From Kangsaoukella pontilimi (GTDB lineage: Bacteria; Pseudomonadota; Alphaproteobacteria; Rhodobacterales; Rhodobacteraceae): a stretch of DNA of 64,000 nucleotides. The DNA is taken from the NCBI RefSeq assembly GCF_009830125.1, contig NZ_WUPT01000001.1, positions 806,001 through 870,000 of the forward strand. The letters are read 5' to 3'. The notes beneath the pieces are model-generated. The model was not told the DNA's origin, did no database searches, and saw only the letters and a program-made list of their open reading frames with translations. Position numbers and translations under genes: made by a program. Of the stretch, positions 16,778 to 24,720 are shown piece by piece (the first letter of the stretch is position 1; the number at the start of each line of letters is the position of its first letter).

Positions 16778-17368
16778 TCAGGCGCGGACGGTCACCGGAT
16801 CGGTTGCGTCAACCCAGCTGACGAAGCGGCTCTGAAACGCTGTCGGCTGGTGGAGTCGCGCTGGCATCCTCGTGAAGAACGCCTTGACCCGCTTAAGGAA
16901 ACTGCCGGGACGGCGTTTCACGATACGGCCGTGCAGTACGGTCCGGCTGAGAATTGCGCCAAGCGACACGACGAGCATCGCGGTCAGAAGCGGCATCCCG
17001 AGAATGACCGCACCAAGATCGGGGAACGCGAAGACAACCAGTGAGATCAGGAACCGCGACACCGCAACCGCCTCGATCAGGAAACGGATCGATGGGGCAA
17101 AGATGCAGACGGCAAGCGAAACGGGCACGATGACCGAGGCGTAGACGGCGCCGGTGACCACACCCGCAGGCAGGCCATAAACCACCATGTCGCTTCGCGC
17201 GTAGAAGAAGAACCCTGCCAGAAATGCGAGAATGCCCACAAAGGCCAGACGCCGGCGTTCCTGCCAGATTGACGGCAAAGCGCGTTCGATCATGTCACGC
17301 AATCCTTCGTCGTGATCACCCGAACCCCTCGGTAGAGACGCAATGCGGTCATTTTGTGGCATATTCAT
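16778..17368 (-). CDS. Multi-pass membrane protein of unknown function
   Basis: 196 residues with about four to five hydrophobic segments (roughly 41-57, 61-92 and 104-141) between a charged N-terminal stretch and a basic C-terminal tail (RTVLHGRIVKRRPGSFLKRVKAFF). No conserved family motif is recognised. Start MNMPQNDRIAS at 17368; the second methionine at 17362 is an alternative. It is convergent with tgt. A TTAACCATATCTTAC sequence resembling a CtrA site overlaps the start codon. Confidence 0.75.
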   Translation of the reverse strand: MNMPQNDRIASLPRGSGDHDEGLRDMIERALPSIWQERRRLAFVGILAFLAGFFFYARSDMVVYGLPAGVVTGAVYASVIVPVSLAVCIFAPSIRFLIEAVAVSRFLISLVVFAFPDLGAVILGMPLLTAMLVVSLGAILSRTVLHGRIVKRRPGSFLKRVKAFFTRMPARLHQPTAFQSRFVSWVDATDPVTVRA

Positions 17369-17526
17369 TAACCATATCTTACTCGAAACAATATCATCGT
17401 GGAAACGGTTCCTGCGACCAAATGGCGATCAATGTCCCGCGACCGGGGAGAAATATCGCATTTTCGGGGTTGTGCGCTTGCCGTCCGACGCCGTCGGAGG
17501 CACAGTCTTCGCAACCCGTGTTGGAC

Positions 17527-17557
17527 GGTTGAAGCCGGGGGCAACGACCCCACATAT
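17527..17557 (+). promoter_or_regulatory. RpoH-like heat-shock promoter of lon
   Basis: GGTTGAAG (17527-17534) and CCCCACATA (17548-17556) are separated by 13 bases. This matches the sigma-32 pattern (CTTGAA ... CCCCAT-T) closely. It would start transcription about 70 bases before the lon ATG. Lon is a classical heat-shock protease, which supports the reading. Confidence 0.55.
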
Positions 17558-17633
17558 AGAGGCCAGAGAGCGGAGAAGGCCCATCGCTGCCGATAACGGG
17601 GCGGGACCTTCTTGCCAAAGACAAGGACAACCA

Positions 17634-20045
17634 ATGACAGAGCCATTTGACACCTCTTTTCCGGTTCTCCCGCTGCGCGACATCGTGGTCTTTCCCCACA
17701 TGATCGTGCCGCTGTTCGTCGGACGCGAAAAATCGGTCCGCGCACTGGAAGAGGTGATGCAGGACGACAAGCAGATACTCTTGTCCTCCCAGATCGACCC
17801 GGCGGTCGACGACCCGACCGAAGACGGGATTTTCCGCATCGGCGTTCTCGCCAATGTGCTGCAACTGCTGAAGCTGCCCGATGGTACCGTGAAGGTGCTG
17901 GTCGAGGGGCGCGGCCGTGTCGAAATCACTGAATTCATCCAGAACGACCGCTTCTTCGAGGCCAATGCAAAACCGCTTGAAGAGGACATGGGCGACGAGG
18001 CGGCCGTGACCGCGCTGGTACGCTCGGTCGCCGAGGAATTCGAACGCTACGCCAAGGTGCGCAAGAACGTACCGGAAGAGGCGTTGGCGCAGGTCTCGGA
18101 ATCCCGCGAGCCGGCCAAGCTGGCCGACCTTGTGTCCGGTCACCTGGGCGTCGAGGTGGATCAGAAGCAGAAGCTTCTGGAAACGCTCTCGGTCGCTGAA
18201 CGGCTGGAGGCCGTATACGGTCTGATGCAGGGCGAGATGTCGGTCCTGCAGGTCGAGAAAAAGATCAAGACCCGCGTCAAGAGCCAGATGGAGCGAACTC
18301 AGCGCGAGTACTATCTGAACGAGCAGATGAAGGCCATTCAGAAGGAACTGGGCGAGGGTGAGGACGGCTCGAACGAGATCGCCGAACTGGAAGAGAAGAT
18401 CGCCAACACGAAATTCTCGAAAGAGGCGCGCGAAAAGGCCGAGGGCGAGCTGAAAAAACTCAAGTCGATGTCTCCGATGTCGGCCGAGGCCACCGTGGTC
18501 CGCAACTATCTCGACTGGATGCTGTCGATCCCGTGGGGCACCAAGTCCCGCGTGAAGAAGGACCTTGGCCGCGCGGAAAGCGTGCTCGATGCCGATCACT
18601 ATGGCCTTGAGAAGGTCAAGGAACGGATCGTTGAATATCTCGCCGTGCAGCAGCGCTCGAAGAAGCTGAAAGGCCCGATCATGTGCCTCGTCGGCCCTCC
18701 GGGTGTCGGCAAGACGTCATTGGGCAAGTCGGTGGCCAAGGCCACGGGACGCGAATTCATCCGCATCTCGCTTGGCGGCGTGCGCGATGAGAGCGAGATC
18801 CGCGGTCACCGCCGGACCTATATCGGCTCGATGCCGGGCAAGATCATCCAGGCGCTGAAAAAGGCCAAGACCACGAACCCGCTCATCCTGCTCGACGAGA
18901 TCGACAAGATGGGTCAGGATTTCCGGGGCGACCCGGCATCGGCCATGCTCGAAGTGCTCGATCCGGAGCAGAACGCGACCTTCGTGGACCACTATCTTGA
19001 AGTGGAATACGACCTGTCGAACGTGATGTTCCTGACGACGGCTAACTCCTACAATATGCCGGGTCCGCTTCTGGACCGGATGGAGATCATCCCTCTCGCC
19101 GGCTACACCGAGGACGAGAAGCGCGAAATCGCCAAGCAGCATTTGATCTCGAAGCAGATCAAGAACCACGGCCTCAAGGCCAAGGAGTTCGAGCTGACGG
19201 ACGCGGCGCTGACCGAGATGATCCGGACCTATACCCGCGAGGCGGGTGTCCGGAACCTCGAGCGGGAGATCGCCAAGCTGGCGCGGAAGGCCGTGACCAA
19301 GATCGTGCGCAAGGATACCGATCGGGTCGTCATCACGCCCGAGAACCTTGAAGAGTTCCTCGGCGTGAAGAAGTACCGCTATGGACTTGCTGAAAGGGAA
19401 GACCAGATCGGCGTCGTCACCGGGCTGGCCTGGACCAGCGTGGGCGGCGACCTTCTGTCGATCGAGGCACTCAGGCTGCCGGGCAAGGGCCGGATGAAGA
19501 CCACCGGCAAGCTGGGCGACGTGATGAAGGAATCCATCGACGCCGCGTCAAGCTATGTCCGGTCCATCGCGCCCACGATCGGGGTCAAGCCGCCCAAATT
19601 CGACACGATGGACATCCACGTCCACGTGCCGGAAGGCGCCACGCCCAAGGACGGCCCGTCCGCTGGTCTTGCGATGGTGACCTCCATCGTATCGGTCCTG
19701 ACGCAGATCCCCGTCCGCAAGGACATCGCCATGACCGGCGAGGTGACGCTTAGGGGCAACGCGCTGGCCATCGGTGGGCTGAAGGAAAAGCTGCTCGCGG
19801 CGCTCCGCGGCGGGATCAAGACGGTCCTCATTCCGGAAGAGAATGAAAAGGACCTGAGCGAGATCCCCGACAACGTGAAAGAGGGGCTGGAAATCATTCC
19901 CGTCACCCACGTGAGCGAAGTGTTGAAACACGCGCTTGTTCGTACTCCCGAGCCCATCGAGTGGGACGAGGCTGCGGAAGAGGCGGCGGCAGCGCAGCGC
20001 GCGGCCGAACAGAAAGGTCCCGGTGCGGGCGCCGTCACGCACTGA
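17634..20045 (+). CDS. lon: ATP-dependent protease Lon
   Basis: AAA+ serine protease that degrades damaged and regulatory proteins in the cytoplasm. 803 residues. N-terminal substrate domain begins [15 protein letters not shown]. Walker A GPPGVGKT is at 354-361, Walker B LILLDEID ends at 424. The proteolytic dyad is Ser676 ([11 protein letters not shown]) with Lys719 ([14 protein letters not shown]). The start [13 protein letters not shown] at 17634 is preceded by AAGGACAA; the frame is open almost 300 bases further upstream, but that part crosses the promoter. A heat-shock-like promoter precedes it and a strong terminator follows. Confidence 0.98.
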   Translation: MTEPFDTSFPVLPLRDIVVFPHMIVPLFVGREKSVRALEEVMQDDKQILLSSQIDPAVDDPTEDGIFRIGVLANVLQLLKLPDGTVKVLVEGRGRVEITEFIQNDRFFEANAKPLEEDMGDEAAVTALVRSVAEEFERYAKVRKNVPEEALAQVSESREPAKLADLVSGHLGVEVDQKQKLLETLSVAERLEAVYGLMQGEMSVLQVEKKIKTRVKSQMERTQREYYLNEQMKAIQKELGEGEDGSNEIAELEEKIANTKFSKEAREKAEGELKKLKSMSPMSAEATVVRNYLDWMLSIPWGTKSRVKKDLGRAESVLDADHYGLEKVKERIVEYLAVQQRSKKLKGPIMCLVGPPGVGKTSLGKSVAKATGREFIRISLGGVRDESEIRGHRRTYIGSMPGKIIQALKKAKTTNPLILLDEIDKMGQDFRGDPASAMLEVLDPEQNATFVDHYLEVEYDLSNVMFLTTANSYNMPGPLLDRMEIIPLAGYTEDEKREIAKQHLISKQIKNHGLKAKEFELTDAALTEMIRTYTREAGVRNLEREIAKLARKAVTKIVRKDTDRVVITPENLEEFLGVKKYRYGLAEREDQIGVVTGLAWTSVGGDLLSIEALRLPGKGRMKTTGKLGDVMKESIDAASSYVRSIAPTIGVKPPKFDTMDIHVHVPEGATPKDGPSAGLAMVTSIVSVLTQIPVRKDIAMTGEVTLRGNALAIGGLKEKLLAALRGGIKTVLIPEENEKDLSEIPDNVKEGLEIIPVTHVSEVLKHALVRTPEPIEWDEAAEEAAAAQRAAEQKGPGAGAVTH

Positions 20046-20062
20046 ACTCGTCCTTAACAACA

Positions 20063-20094
20063 AAAAAGGCGCGTCCCACCCGGGCGCGCCTTTT
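20063..20094 (+). terminator. Intrinsic terminator after lon
   Basis: AAAAGGCGCG (20064-20073) pairs with CGCGCCTTTT (20085-20094) around an 11-base loop. The stem ends in T4 on the plus strand and mirrors an A-run on the other side, so it can serve lon and the convergent small gene at 20133. Confidence 0.85.
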
Positions 20095-20132
20095 CTTGTC
20101 GTAGGTTCGGGCCTGTGCCCGACCTGACTGGC

Positions 20133-20339
20133 TTAGTCAGAAGCGACTGCCGCGATGATCGCCAGCAGCATCAGCGGAATGACGAACTGCTGCGAGCCGC
20201 TGGTGGCCTCTTCGACAACGATGGTTTCATCCATCACTTCCGGTTCGGCTTCCATGATCGGTGCGTCGAGACCGCCGGCGAATGCCGAGCTGGCCACGAG
20301 AAGTGCGGCGAACGTGGTGCCAATAATACGAGTTTTCAT
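20133..20339 (-). CDS. Small secreted or membrane protein
   Basis: 68 residues: a signal peptide (MKTRIIGTTFAALLVASSAFA), a short acidic stretch rich in Glu, Val and Met (about 25-47), and a C-terminal hydrophobic helix (about 51-66, FVIPLMLLAIIAAVAS). AGGGG precedes the ATG. Proteins of this layout recur in Rhodobacterales genomes without a known role. A long AT-rich stretch upstream suggests a strong or regulated promoter. It is convergent with lon. No function is assigned. Confidence 0.75.
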   Translation of the reverse strand: MKTRIIGTTFAALLVASSAFAGGLDAPIMEAEPEVMDETIVVEEATSGSQQFVIPLMLLAIIAAVASD

Positions 20340-20659
20340 AGTCTAGCCCCTCAAGACTGGTTACATGAGCGCCCTCTGCTCTTTTCGCTGCAGAACAGCA
20401 AGAAGGATCGCGAGAGCGACTTCGAATAATCAAATATGTAATAAAACAACCACAAAAGGCCAGAAAACACTGCGTTTTTTCAAAGGCTTGATGTCGCAGC
20501 CTCAAGTGTGTTTTGGAGGTTATTCAATTGTTAACAATGGCTTAGGTCTGTTTTGGGGTCGTTCTGCGTCTGACGCCAGAAACCCGGCGCCAGACGCGAT
20601 GCGCGAGCGATATCACGCACTTGCACGCTTCAACCGAACCCGCTACATGGGCGCCGATC
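20340..20659. other. 320-base non-coding stretch with AT-rich block and hairpin
   Basis: No convincing gene. It includes a block distinctly richer in A and T than the surroundings (about 20427-20480), a 12-bp perfect palindrome ATTGTTAACAAT (20527-20538), and a hairpin at 20566-20597 (GCGTCTG/CAGACGC plus inner CGCC/GGCG, one mismatch). The AT-rich part is upstream of the minus-strand small gene; the hairpin is 62 bases before tRNA-Val. Confidence 0.6.
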
Positions 20660-20734
20660 GGGTGATTAGCTCAGTGGTAGAGCGCTTCGTTCACATCGAA
20701 GATGTCGGGAGTTCGAATCTCTCATCACCCACCA
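20660..20734 (+). tRNA. tRNA-Val (anticodon CAC)
   Basis: Full cloverleaf: acceptor GGGTGAT pairs with ATCACCC, D arm with AGCTCAGTGGTAGAGC, anticodon stem CTTCG/CGAAG around loop TTCACAT (anticodon CAC), and T arm GGGAGTTCGAATCTCTC. CCA is encoded. Reads GUG codons. Confidence 0.95.
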
Positions 20735-20751
20735 TCCTTTCCGGTTCGCTC

Positions 20752-20937
20752 TCAGGGCTCGAAGCACCCGCAGTCGGGAATTTGCGCGCTGGTCCCGTCT
20801 CCGTTACGCCGGGCAAGCGCTGCGGCTTCTGCGGCCTGCTGTCGGCAAAGCGAGAGCACTTCCTCACGCACCGATCGCGGGATCGAGGCATAGCGCGAAG
20901 TGGCGTAGGGCCGCCGTGATATCAGCCAGTCGAACAT
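20752..20937 (-). CDS. 61-residue protein, candidate SoxR target
   Basis: 61 residues, MFDWLISRRPYATSRY... ending CGCFEP. The middle is helical and basic-alanine rich (VREEVLSLCRQQAAEAAALARR). There is no signal peptide. A good ribosome site (AAGGAA) lies 6 bases before the ATG. The upstream DNA carries a SoxR operator set in a promoter-like frame reading toward this gene (TTTACC, then a 19-base spacer containing the palindrome, then TAGCGT), as in E. coli soxS. It is divergent from soxR. No family is recognised. Expression under redox stress is inference from the operator. Confidence 0.65.
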   Translation of the reverse strand: MFDWLISRRPYATSRYASIPRSVREEVLSLCRQQAAEAAALARRNGDGTSAQIPDCGCFEP

Positions 20938-20980
20938 CTGTTTTTCCTTGATTCGAGTTGCGATTGAGAAGACGCTACGG

Positions 20981-20998
20981 CCTCAAGTGAACTTGAGG
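20981..20998. promoter_or_regulatory. SoxR operator between soxR and the 61-residue ORF
   Basis: CCTCAAGTGAACTTGAGG is a near-perfect 18-bp dyad that differs from the E. coli soxS operator (CCTCAAGTTAACTTGAGG) at one central base. On the minus strand it lies between TTTACC and TAGCGT with the 19-base spacing typical of MerR-family promoters. It ends 15 bases before the soxR ATG, so autoregulation is also possible. Confidence 0.88.
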
Positions 20999-21013
20999 TA
21001 AAGCGATTTTTTC

Positions 21014-21499
21014 ATGCGCGTGAACGATCTGAGCGTGGGCGAAATGGCGGAACGGGCCGGAGTGCCCGTCTCGACGCTGCATTTTTACGAGGCCGAGGGG
21101 CTCATCCAAAGCTGGCGCACGCCCGCCAACCATCGCCGCTATGACCGGCGCGAGCTGAGGCGCGTGGCGATTATCCGCATCGCGCAATCGGTGGGTGTTC
21201 CCCTTTCGGAAGTCAAAGCGGTGCTGGATCGCCTGCCGCGCGATCGCGCGTTGCGTGCCGCCGACTGGGAGGAAGCGGCCAGACCGTGGGCGGCGCTTCT
21301 GGACGAGCGGATCGCGCTGCTCGAGCGGCTCAGGGACCAGATGGGCTTCTGCATAGGTTGCGGATGCCTGTCGGTGGAGAACTGCCCGCTTTACAACCGT
21401 GACGACCGGCTTGGTGCGAACGGTTCCGGGCCGCGCCGGTGGGTGGGCGATGCCGCCGAACAGGGGCCGCCGCCACCGGCGGAGGAGGCGTCCGGATAG
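21014..21499 (+). CDS. soxR: Redox-sensing transcriptional regulator SoxR
   Basis: MerR-family activator whose [2Fe-2S] cluster senses superoxide or redox-cycling compounds. 161 residues. Helix-turn-helix in residues 6-40 (LSVGEMAERAGVPVSTLHFYEAEGLI), dimerisation helix about 80-110, and the cluster motif C113-x2-C116-x-C118-x5-C124 (CIGCGCLSVENC). A Pro-rich tail follows. ATG 21014 has a weak ribosome site; GTG at 21020 is possible. The SoxR operator is immediately upstream and the divergent 61-residue ORF is its most obvious target. No soxS-like gene is present. Confidence 0.95.
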   Translation: MRVNDLSVGEMAERAGVPVSTLHFYEAEGLIQSWRTPANHRRYDRRELRRVAIIRIAQSVGVPLSEVKAVLDRLPRDRALRAADWEEAARPWAALLDERIALLERLRDQMGFCIGCGCLSVENCPLYNRDDRLGANGSGPRRWVGDAAEQGPPPPAEEASG

Positions 21500-21567
21500 A
21501 TGCGCGCGGTCTTGCACTTGGCCATGGCGCGGCTTAGGCCCAAACTCATCAATAAGGGGCAGGCGCG

Positions 21568-22449
21568 ATGAGCGGGACGCCGGATTGGCAATGCGTGATG
21601 ATCCTCTGGGGCACCAAGTACCCCGTGGATCTTGTCAATCATCAGGTTCGCATGATCCGCGCGTTGTCCGGCCGCCCCGCGCGCTTTGTCCTGATCACCG
21701 ACCGCCCGCGAGAGGGACTGGACCCGGATATTGCCGAGGTCGCCTTCGACCCGTTCTTCCTCGCGCCCGAGTTCAAGGGGCCGGGATGTCAGGCCAAGCT
21801 AACCATGTTCGTTCCCGGCCTTGTGCCCACCGATCTTCCGGCGGTTTTCGTCGATCTGGACACGGTCATCGTGGGCGATCTGTCGCGCGTCGTGGACACG
21901 CTCGACCGTCGCGACCGCGTGCGCATTCTGCAAAGCGCCATCCTGCCTTTCGGTCCGCTCGGCAGGCTGGCCTATCGTTTGAGCGGCGGCAAACGCTACG
22001 CACGAGGCAACTCGTCAGTGGTGCTTTGGCATCCCGCGCAGGGCGCCGAGGTGATCGCCGCGCGCTTCCGGGCGCTCTACGAGGAACACGGCGGGCTGGG
22101 CATTCGCCCGATGATCGCCGACGAACGCTTCATCTCATGGTGCGTGCAGCCCCGCATGGGGGCCGTTCCCAAATCGGTGGCGGTCAAGTTTCCAAATGAA
22201 TTCATGCATCCCATCCGCGCATGGATATCGCTGAAGGGGCGGCTGCCCTGGGTCAGGGCGCGGCGCGCGGGCCTTGCCGCGGTGACGCTGCCGGGCGAGG
22301 ACATCAAGCCCGAACGGCTTCTGGCGCTTGGCGATGGCGAGGCGATACAGGATCGGAAGGGGCGCTGGCTGATCTGGTCCGAGACGGCTCTCGGGGGGCT
22401 GAAAGAGCAGATCAGAAGCTATTACCGGGACCGTCCCGACATCGGTTGA
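21568..22449 (+). CDS. Glycosyltransferase-like protein (DXD type)
   Basis: 293 residues with no signal peptide. The N-terminal half has a GT-A-like pattern: WGTKYPVDLVNHQVRMIRAL, FVLITDR, then AVFVDLDTVIVGDL with DXD at 96-98. A later IADERFISW and FPNEF fit the nucleotide-sugar transferase fold of GT8-like families. AAGGGGC lies 9 bases before the ATG. It lies between soxR and tRNA-Val(TAC). Donor, acceptor and pathway are unknown; it is distinct from the three-domain enzyme at 7631. Confidence 0.7.
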   Translation: MSGTPDWQCVMILWGTKYPVDLVNHQVRMIRALSGRPARFVLITDRPREGLDPDIAEVAFDPFFLAPEFKGPGCQAKLTMFVPGLVPTDLPAVFVDLDTVIVGDLSRVVDTLDRRDRVRILQSAILPFGPLGRLAYRLSGGKRYARGNSSVVLWHPAQGAEVIAARFRALYEEHGGLGIRPMIADERFISWCVQPRMGAVPKSVAVKFPNEFMHPIRAWISLKGRLPWVRARRAGLAAVTLPGEDIKPERLLALGDGEAIQDRKGRWLIWSETALGGLKEQIRSYYRDRPDIG

Positions 22450-22511
22450 GCGCCGGCCATGCGGAAGGTTCTTGCTCTTCGGGGCAGGGCTGGACTAAAC
22501 CCTCGGACGGC

Positions 22512-22587
<76 letters not shown>

Positions 22588-22618
22588 TCCTCACCCGTTT
22601 CCGTCATGAGAACCAGGC

Positions 22619-22727
22619 CTTGCGCCGGGGCTGCGCCCCGTCGCGGTGATCGTACGCTCCCGCGTCCGACCCGCCGGAGGGGCGCTGCCCCTCCGGACCT
22701 CCCCGGAGTATTTCCAAACAGAAGAAG
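22619..22727 (+). repeat. Intergenic repeat, copy 5
   Basis: Full-length copy: TTGCGCCGGGGCTGCGCCCCGTCGCGG (22620-22646), a CCGGAGGGGCGCTGCCCCTCCGG hairpin (about 22673-22696), and the core CCCCGGAGTATTT-N6-AGAAGAAGG (22701-22728). It follows tRNA-Val in the same direction and abuts the stop of the convergent methyltransferase gene. Confidence 0.8.
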
Positions 22728-22730
22728 GGA

Positions 22731-23348
22731 TCAGGGTTTGCGCGCGACGATGAACCGGCTCGGCGTCTCGGGCGGGTAAAGGCCCGTCTCGACGATCTCG
22801 AACCCGGCCGCGCGGATTTCTGCGTCAAGCGCCTCGACCGATAAGAAATGGACTGGACGGGGCGCCTTGCCGAAAGCTTGCATCACACGGACCAGGGGCC
22901 GGAAATACCATTTCGAGCCGATGGCCGGTGTCTTGGAGATGAAAAGCCCGGCCGAGGGCAGCATTTCGTAAATCCGCTCGAAGTCGGCCTTGGGGTCGTC
23001 CACCAGATGAAAGACGTTGAAGCCAAGCGCAACCGTCACGTCTTCGGCGGTGAAATCGGCAACCACGCCGGACGCGATCCGGAGGTTGGAGATACCTTCG
23101 GCGCGGCGCTTCTCCTCTCCGATGGCCGCCATGCCGGGGGACAGATCCGTCGCGAGGTAGCGCGACACATGCGGCGCGAGGCGGAGCGCGGTGGACCCGG
23201 TCCCTGCGCCGAACTCGATCACCCGGTCGGTGGCCTTGAGATAGGAGCGAACGCGCTCCAGCGTGGTCTCATAGGCGGGAATGTTCGAAATCGGCTGTTT
23301 GGCGTATTTGGGTGCGATGCGGTCCCAGAAGGTGGCGTCGGCTGACAT
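22731..23348 (-). CDS. Class I SAM-dependent methyltransferase
   Basis: 205 residues. SAM-binding motif I is VIEFGAGTGSTALRLAPH, motif II is YLATDLSPGM, and a later GFNVFHLVDDP resembles the UbiE/COQ5-type motif. The C-terminal part has SAGLFISKTPAIG. The start MSADATFWDRIAPKYAKQP at 23348 has AAGGAG 10 bases upstream; the longer frame to 23456 overlaps the divergent regulator's start. It is divergent from a LysR gene 91 bases away, which may regulate it. The methyl acceptor is unknown. Confidence 0.88.
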   Translation of the reverse strand: MSADATFWDRIAPKYAKQPISNIPAYETTLERVRSYLKATDRVIEFGAGTGSTALRLAPHVSRYLATDLSPGMAAIGEEKRRAEGISNLRIASGVVADFTAEDVTVALGFNVFHLVDDPKADFERIYEMLPSAGLFISKTPAIGSKWYFRPLVRVMQAFGKAPRPVHFLSVEALDAEIRAAGFEIVETGLYPPETPSRFIVARKP

Positions 23349-23439
23349 GAAAGCGGGCTCCTTGAAATTTGTGCGCAGTCTAGCCAAAGTCGCATCTTCG
23401 GAAATCGCGCAAATTCGTCGGTGAGTTATTCGTTTACGC

Positions 23440-24333
23440 ATGAACTGGGCAGCCATCAGATTCGACTGGAATCAGGTCCGGGCCTTTCTGGCCACGGCGG
23501 AAGAGGGGTCTCTGTCCGCCGCTGCGCGGGCGCTCGGCCTGACGCAACCAACCCTCGGACGACAGGTCACCGCGCTTGAAGCGCATCTGGGCGTACCGCT
23601 TTTCGAGAGGGTGGGCAAATCGCTCATCCTGACGCCGTCGGGGCAGCTTCTGGTCGAGCATGTCCGCGAAATGGGAGAGGCTGCGACCAAGTTGTCGCTG
23701 GCCGCCTCGGGTCAGGTGCAATCGGTCGAGGGAACCGTGAAGATCACCGCCAACGAGATGGTGTCGACCTATGCGCTGCCCGAGATCGTGAAGGGCCTGC
23801 GCGAGGATCACCCAGGCCTCGTGATCGAGATCGTCTCGACCAATTCGCTGTCCGACCTGAGGCGGCGCGAGGCGGATATCGCCATCCGCAATGCCGAACC
23901 CACCGATCCGGACCTGATCGCCAAGCGCATCCGGTACGATTCGGGCGGGCTGTTCGCGTCCGAGGAACTGGCGCGTAAGCTGGGAAAGATCACGGAGCCC
24001 AAGCATCTGGCCGGAGCGCCCTGGCTCGGGTTCGATGAGACGGACGAAATGATCGACGCGCTTGTACGTCGCGGCGTGCCAGTGACGCGCGAGAATATCG
24101 TCGCGCGATCGAAAAGCCACGCCGTACACTGGGAGATGGCGCGGGCCGGTATCGGGATTGGTCTGAATTCCAACGCGGTCGGGCAGAAAACGCCGGGCAT
24201 GGTGCCGATCCTTGCCGACAAGCTGAAATTCGAGTTCCCGGTCTGGCTGGTCGCTCCGCGTGAGTTGAAGACCAGCCGAAGGGTGCGCATCGTCTATGAC
24301 CGGCTGGCCGAGCGGCTGGCAGCAATGGACTGA
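23440..24333 (+). CDS. LysR-family transcriptional regulator
   Basis: 297 residues. The N-terminal winged helix-turn-helix is typical: FDWNQVRAFLATAEEGSLSAAARALGLTQPTLGRQV, then LEAHLGVPLFERVGKSLILTPSG. The effector domain runs from about residue 95 to the end (VKITANEMVSTYALPEIV..., IAIRNAEP). It is transcribed divergently from the methyltransferase with a 91-base shared region. LysR regulators often control the divergent neighbour, so that gene is the likeliest target; no effector can be named. Confidence 0.93.
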   Translation: MNWAAIRFDWNQVRAFLATAEEGSLSAAARALGLTQPTLGRQVTALEAHLGVPLFERVGKSLILTPSGQLLVEHVREMGEAATKLSLAASGQVQSVEGTVKITANEMVSTYALPEIVKGLREDHPGLVIEIVSTNSLSDLRRREADIAIRNAEPTDPDLIAKRIRYDSGGLFASEELARKLGKITEPKHLAGAPWLGFDETDEMIDALVRRGVPVTRENIVARSKSHAVHWEMARAGIGIGLNSNAVGQKTPGMVPILADKLKFEFPVWLVAPRELKTSRRVRIVYDRLAERLAAMD

Positions 24334-24442
24334 CGCGCGACCCTGCAGTGTGCGGCGCGGATTGGGTCCAATTCCGCTTGACGGGCCAGATGGCTGCCCC
24401 TAGAACGCGCTTCACGTCCGGGCTTGCCCGGTCGGGCAGCAA

Positions 24443-24519
24443 GCGGTTGTAGCTCAGTTGGTTAGAGTACCGGCCTGTCACGCCGGGGGTCGCGGGTTCG
24501 AGCCCCGTCAACCGCGCCA
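24443..24519 (+). tRNA. tRNA-Asp (anticodon GTC), copy 1
   Basis: Acceptor GCGGTTG/CAACCGC, D arm AGCTCAGTTGGTTAGAGT, anticodon stem CCGGC/GCCGG with loop CTGTCAC (anticodon GTC), T arm CGGGTTCGAGCCCCG (with flanks), and encoded CCA. A substrate of Tgt and QueA. Confidence 0.96.
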
Positions 24520-24552
24520 CTGCTGTCCCGATCAGGTCCGCCCGCCGTTTGC

Positions 24553-24629
24553 GCGGTTGTAGCTCAGTTGGTTAGAGTACCGGCCTGTCACGCCGGGGGT
24601 CGCGGGTTCGAGCCCCGTCAACCGCGCCA
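24553..24629 (+). tRNA. tRNA-Asp (anticodon GTC), copy 2
   Basis: Base-for-base identical to copy 1, 33 bases downstream in the same direction, probably in one transcript. The start of the next protein gene lies 92 bases beyond. Confidence 0.96.
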
Positions 24630-24720
24630 CTTTCCCCTGAATTTCCAAACCGAAACCGCCCTTGATCATGCGCGTCTTCTGCGCTCGACTACGCGTGGAA
24701 ACAGGACCGGGGGACGTACC

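Noticed and set aside
17399-17596. Short plus-strand ORF upstream of lon
   Set aside because: It overlaps the predicted heat-shock promoter, lacks a ribosome site and shows no protein pattern.
24443-24629. Possible CRISPR or tandem-repeat array
   Set aside because: The two repeats are complete, foldable tRNA-Asp genes.
24568-24720. Upstream extension of the dehalogenase-like gene
   Set aside because: The extension begins inside tRNA-Asp copy 2 and has no family support. The GTG at 24721 is a better start.
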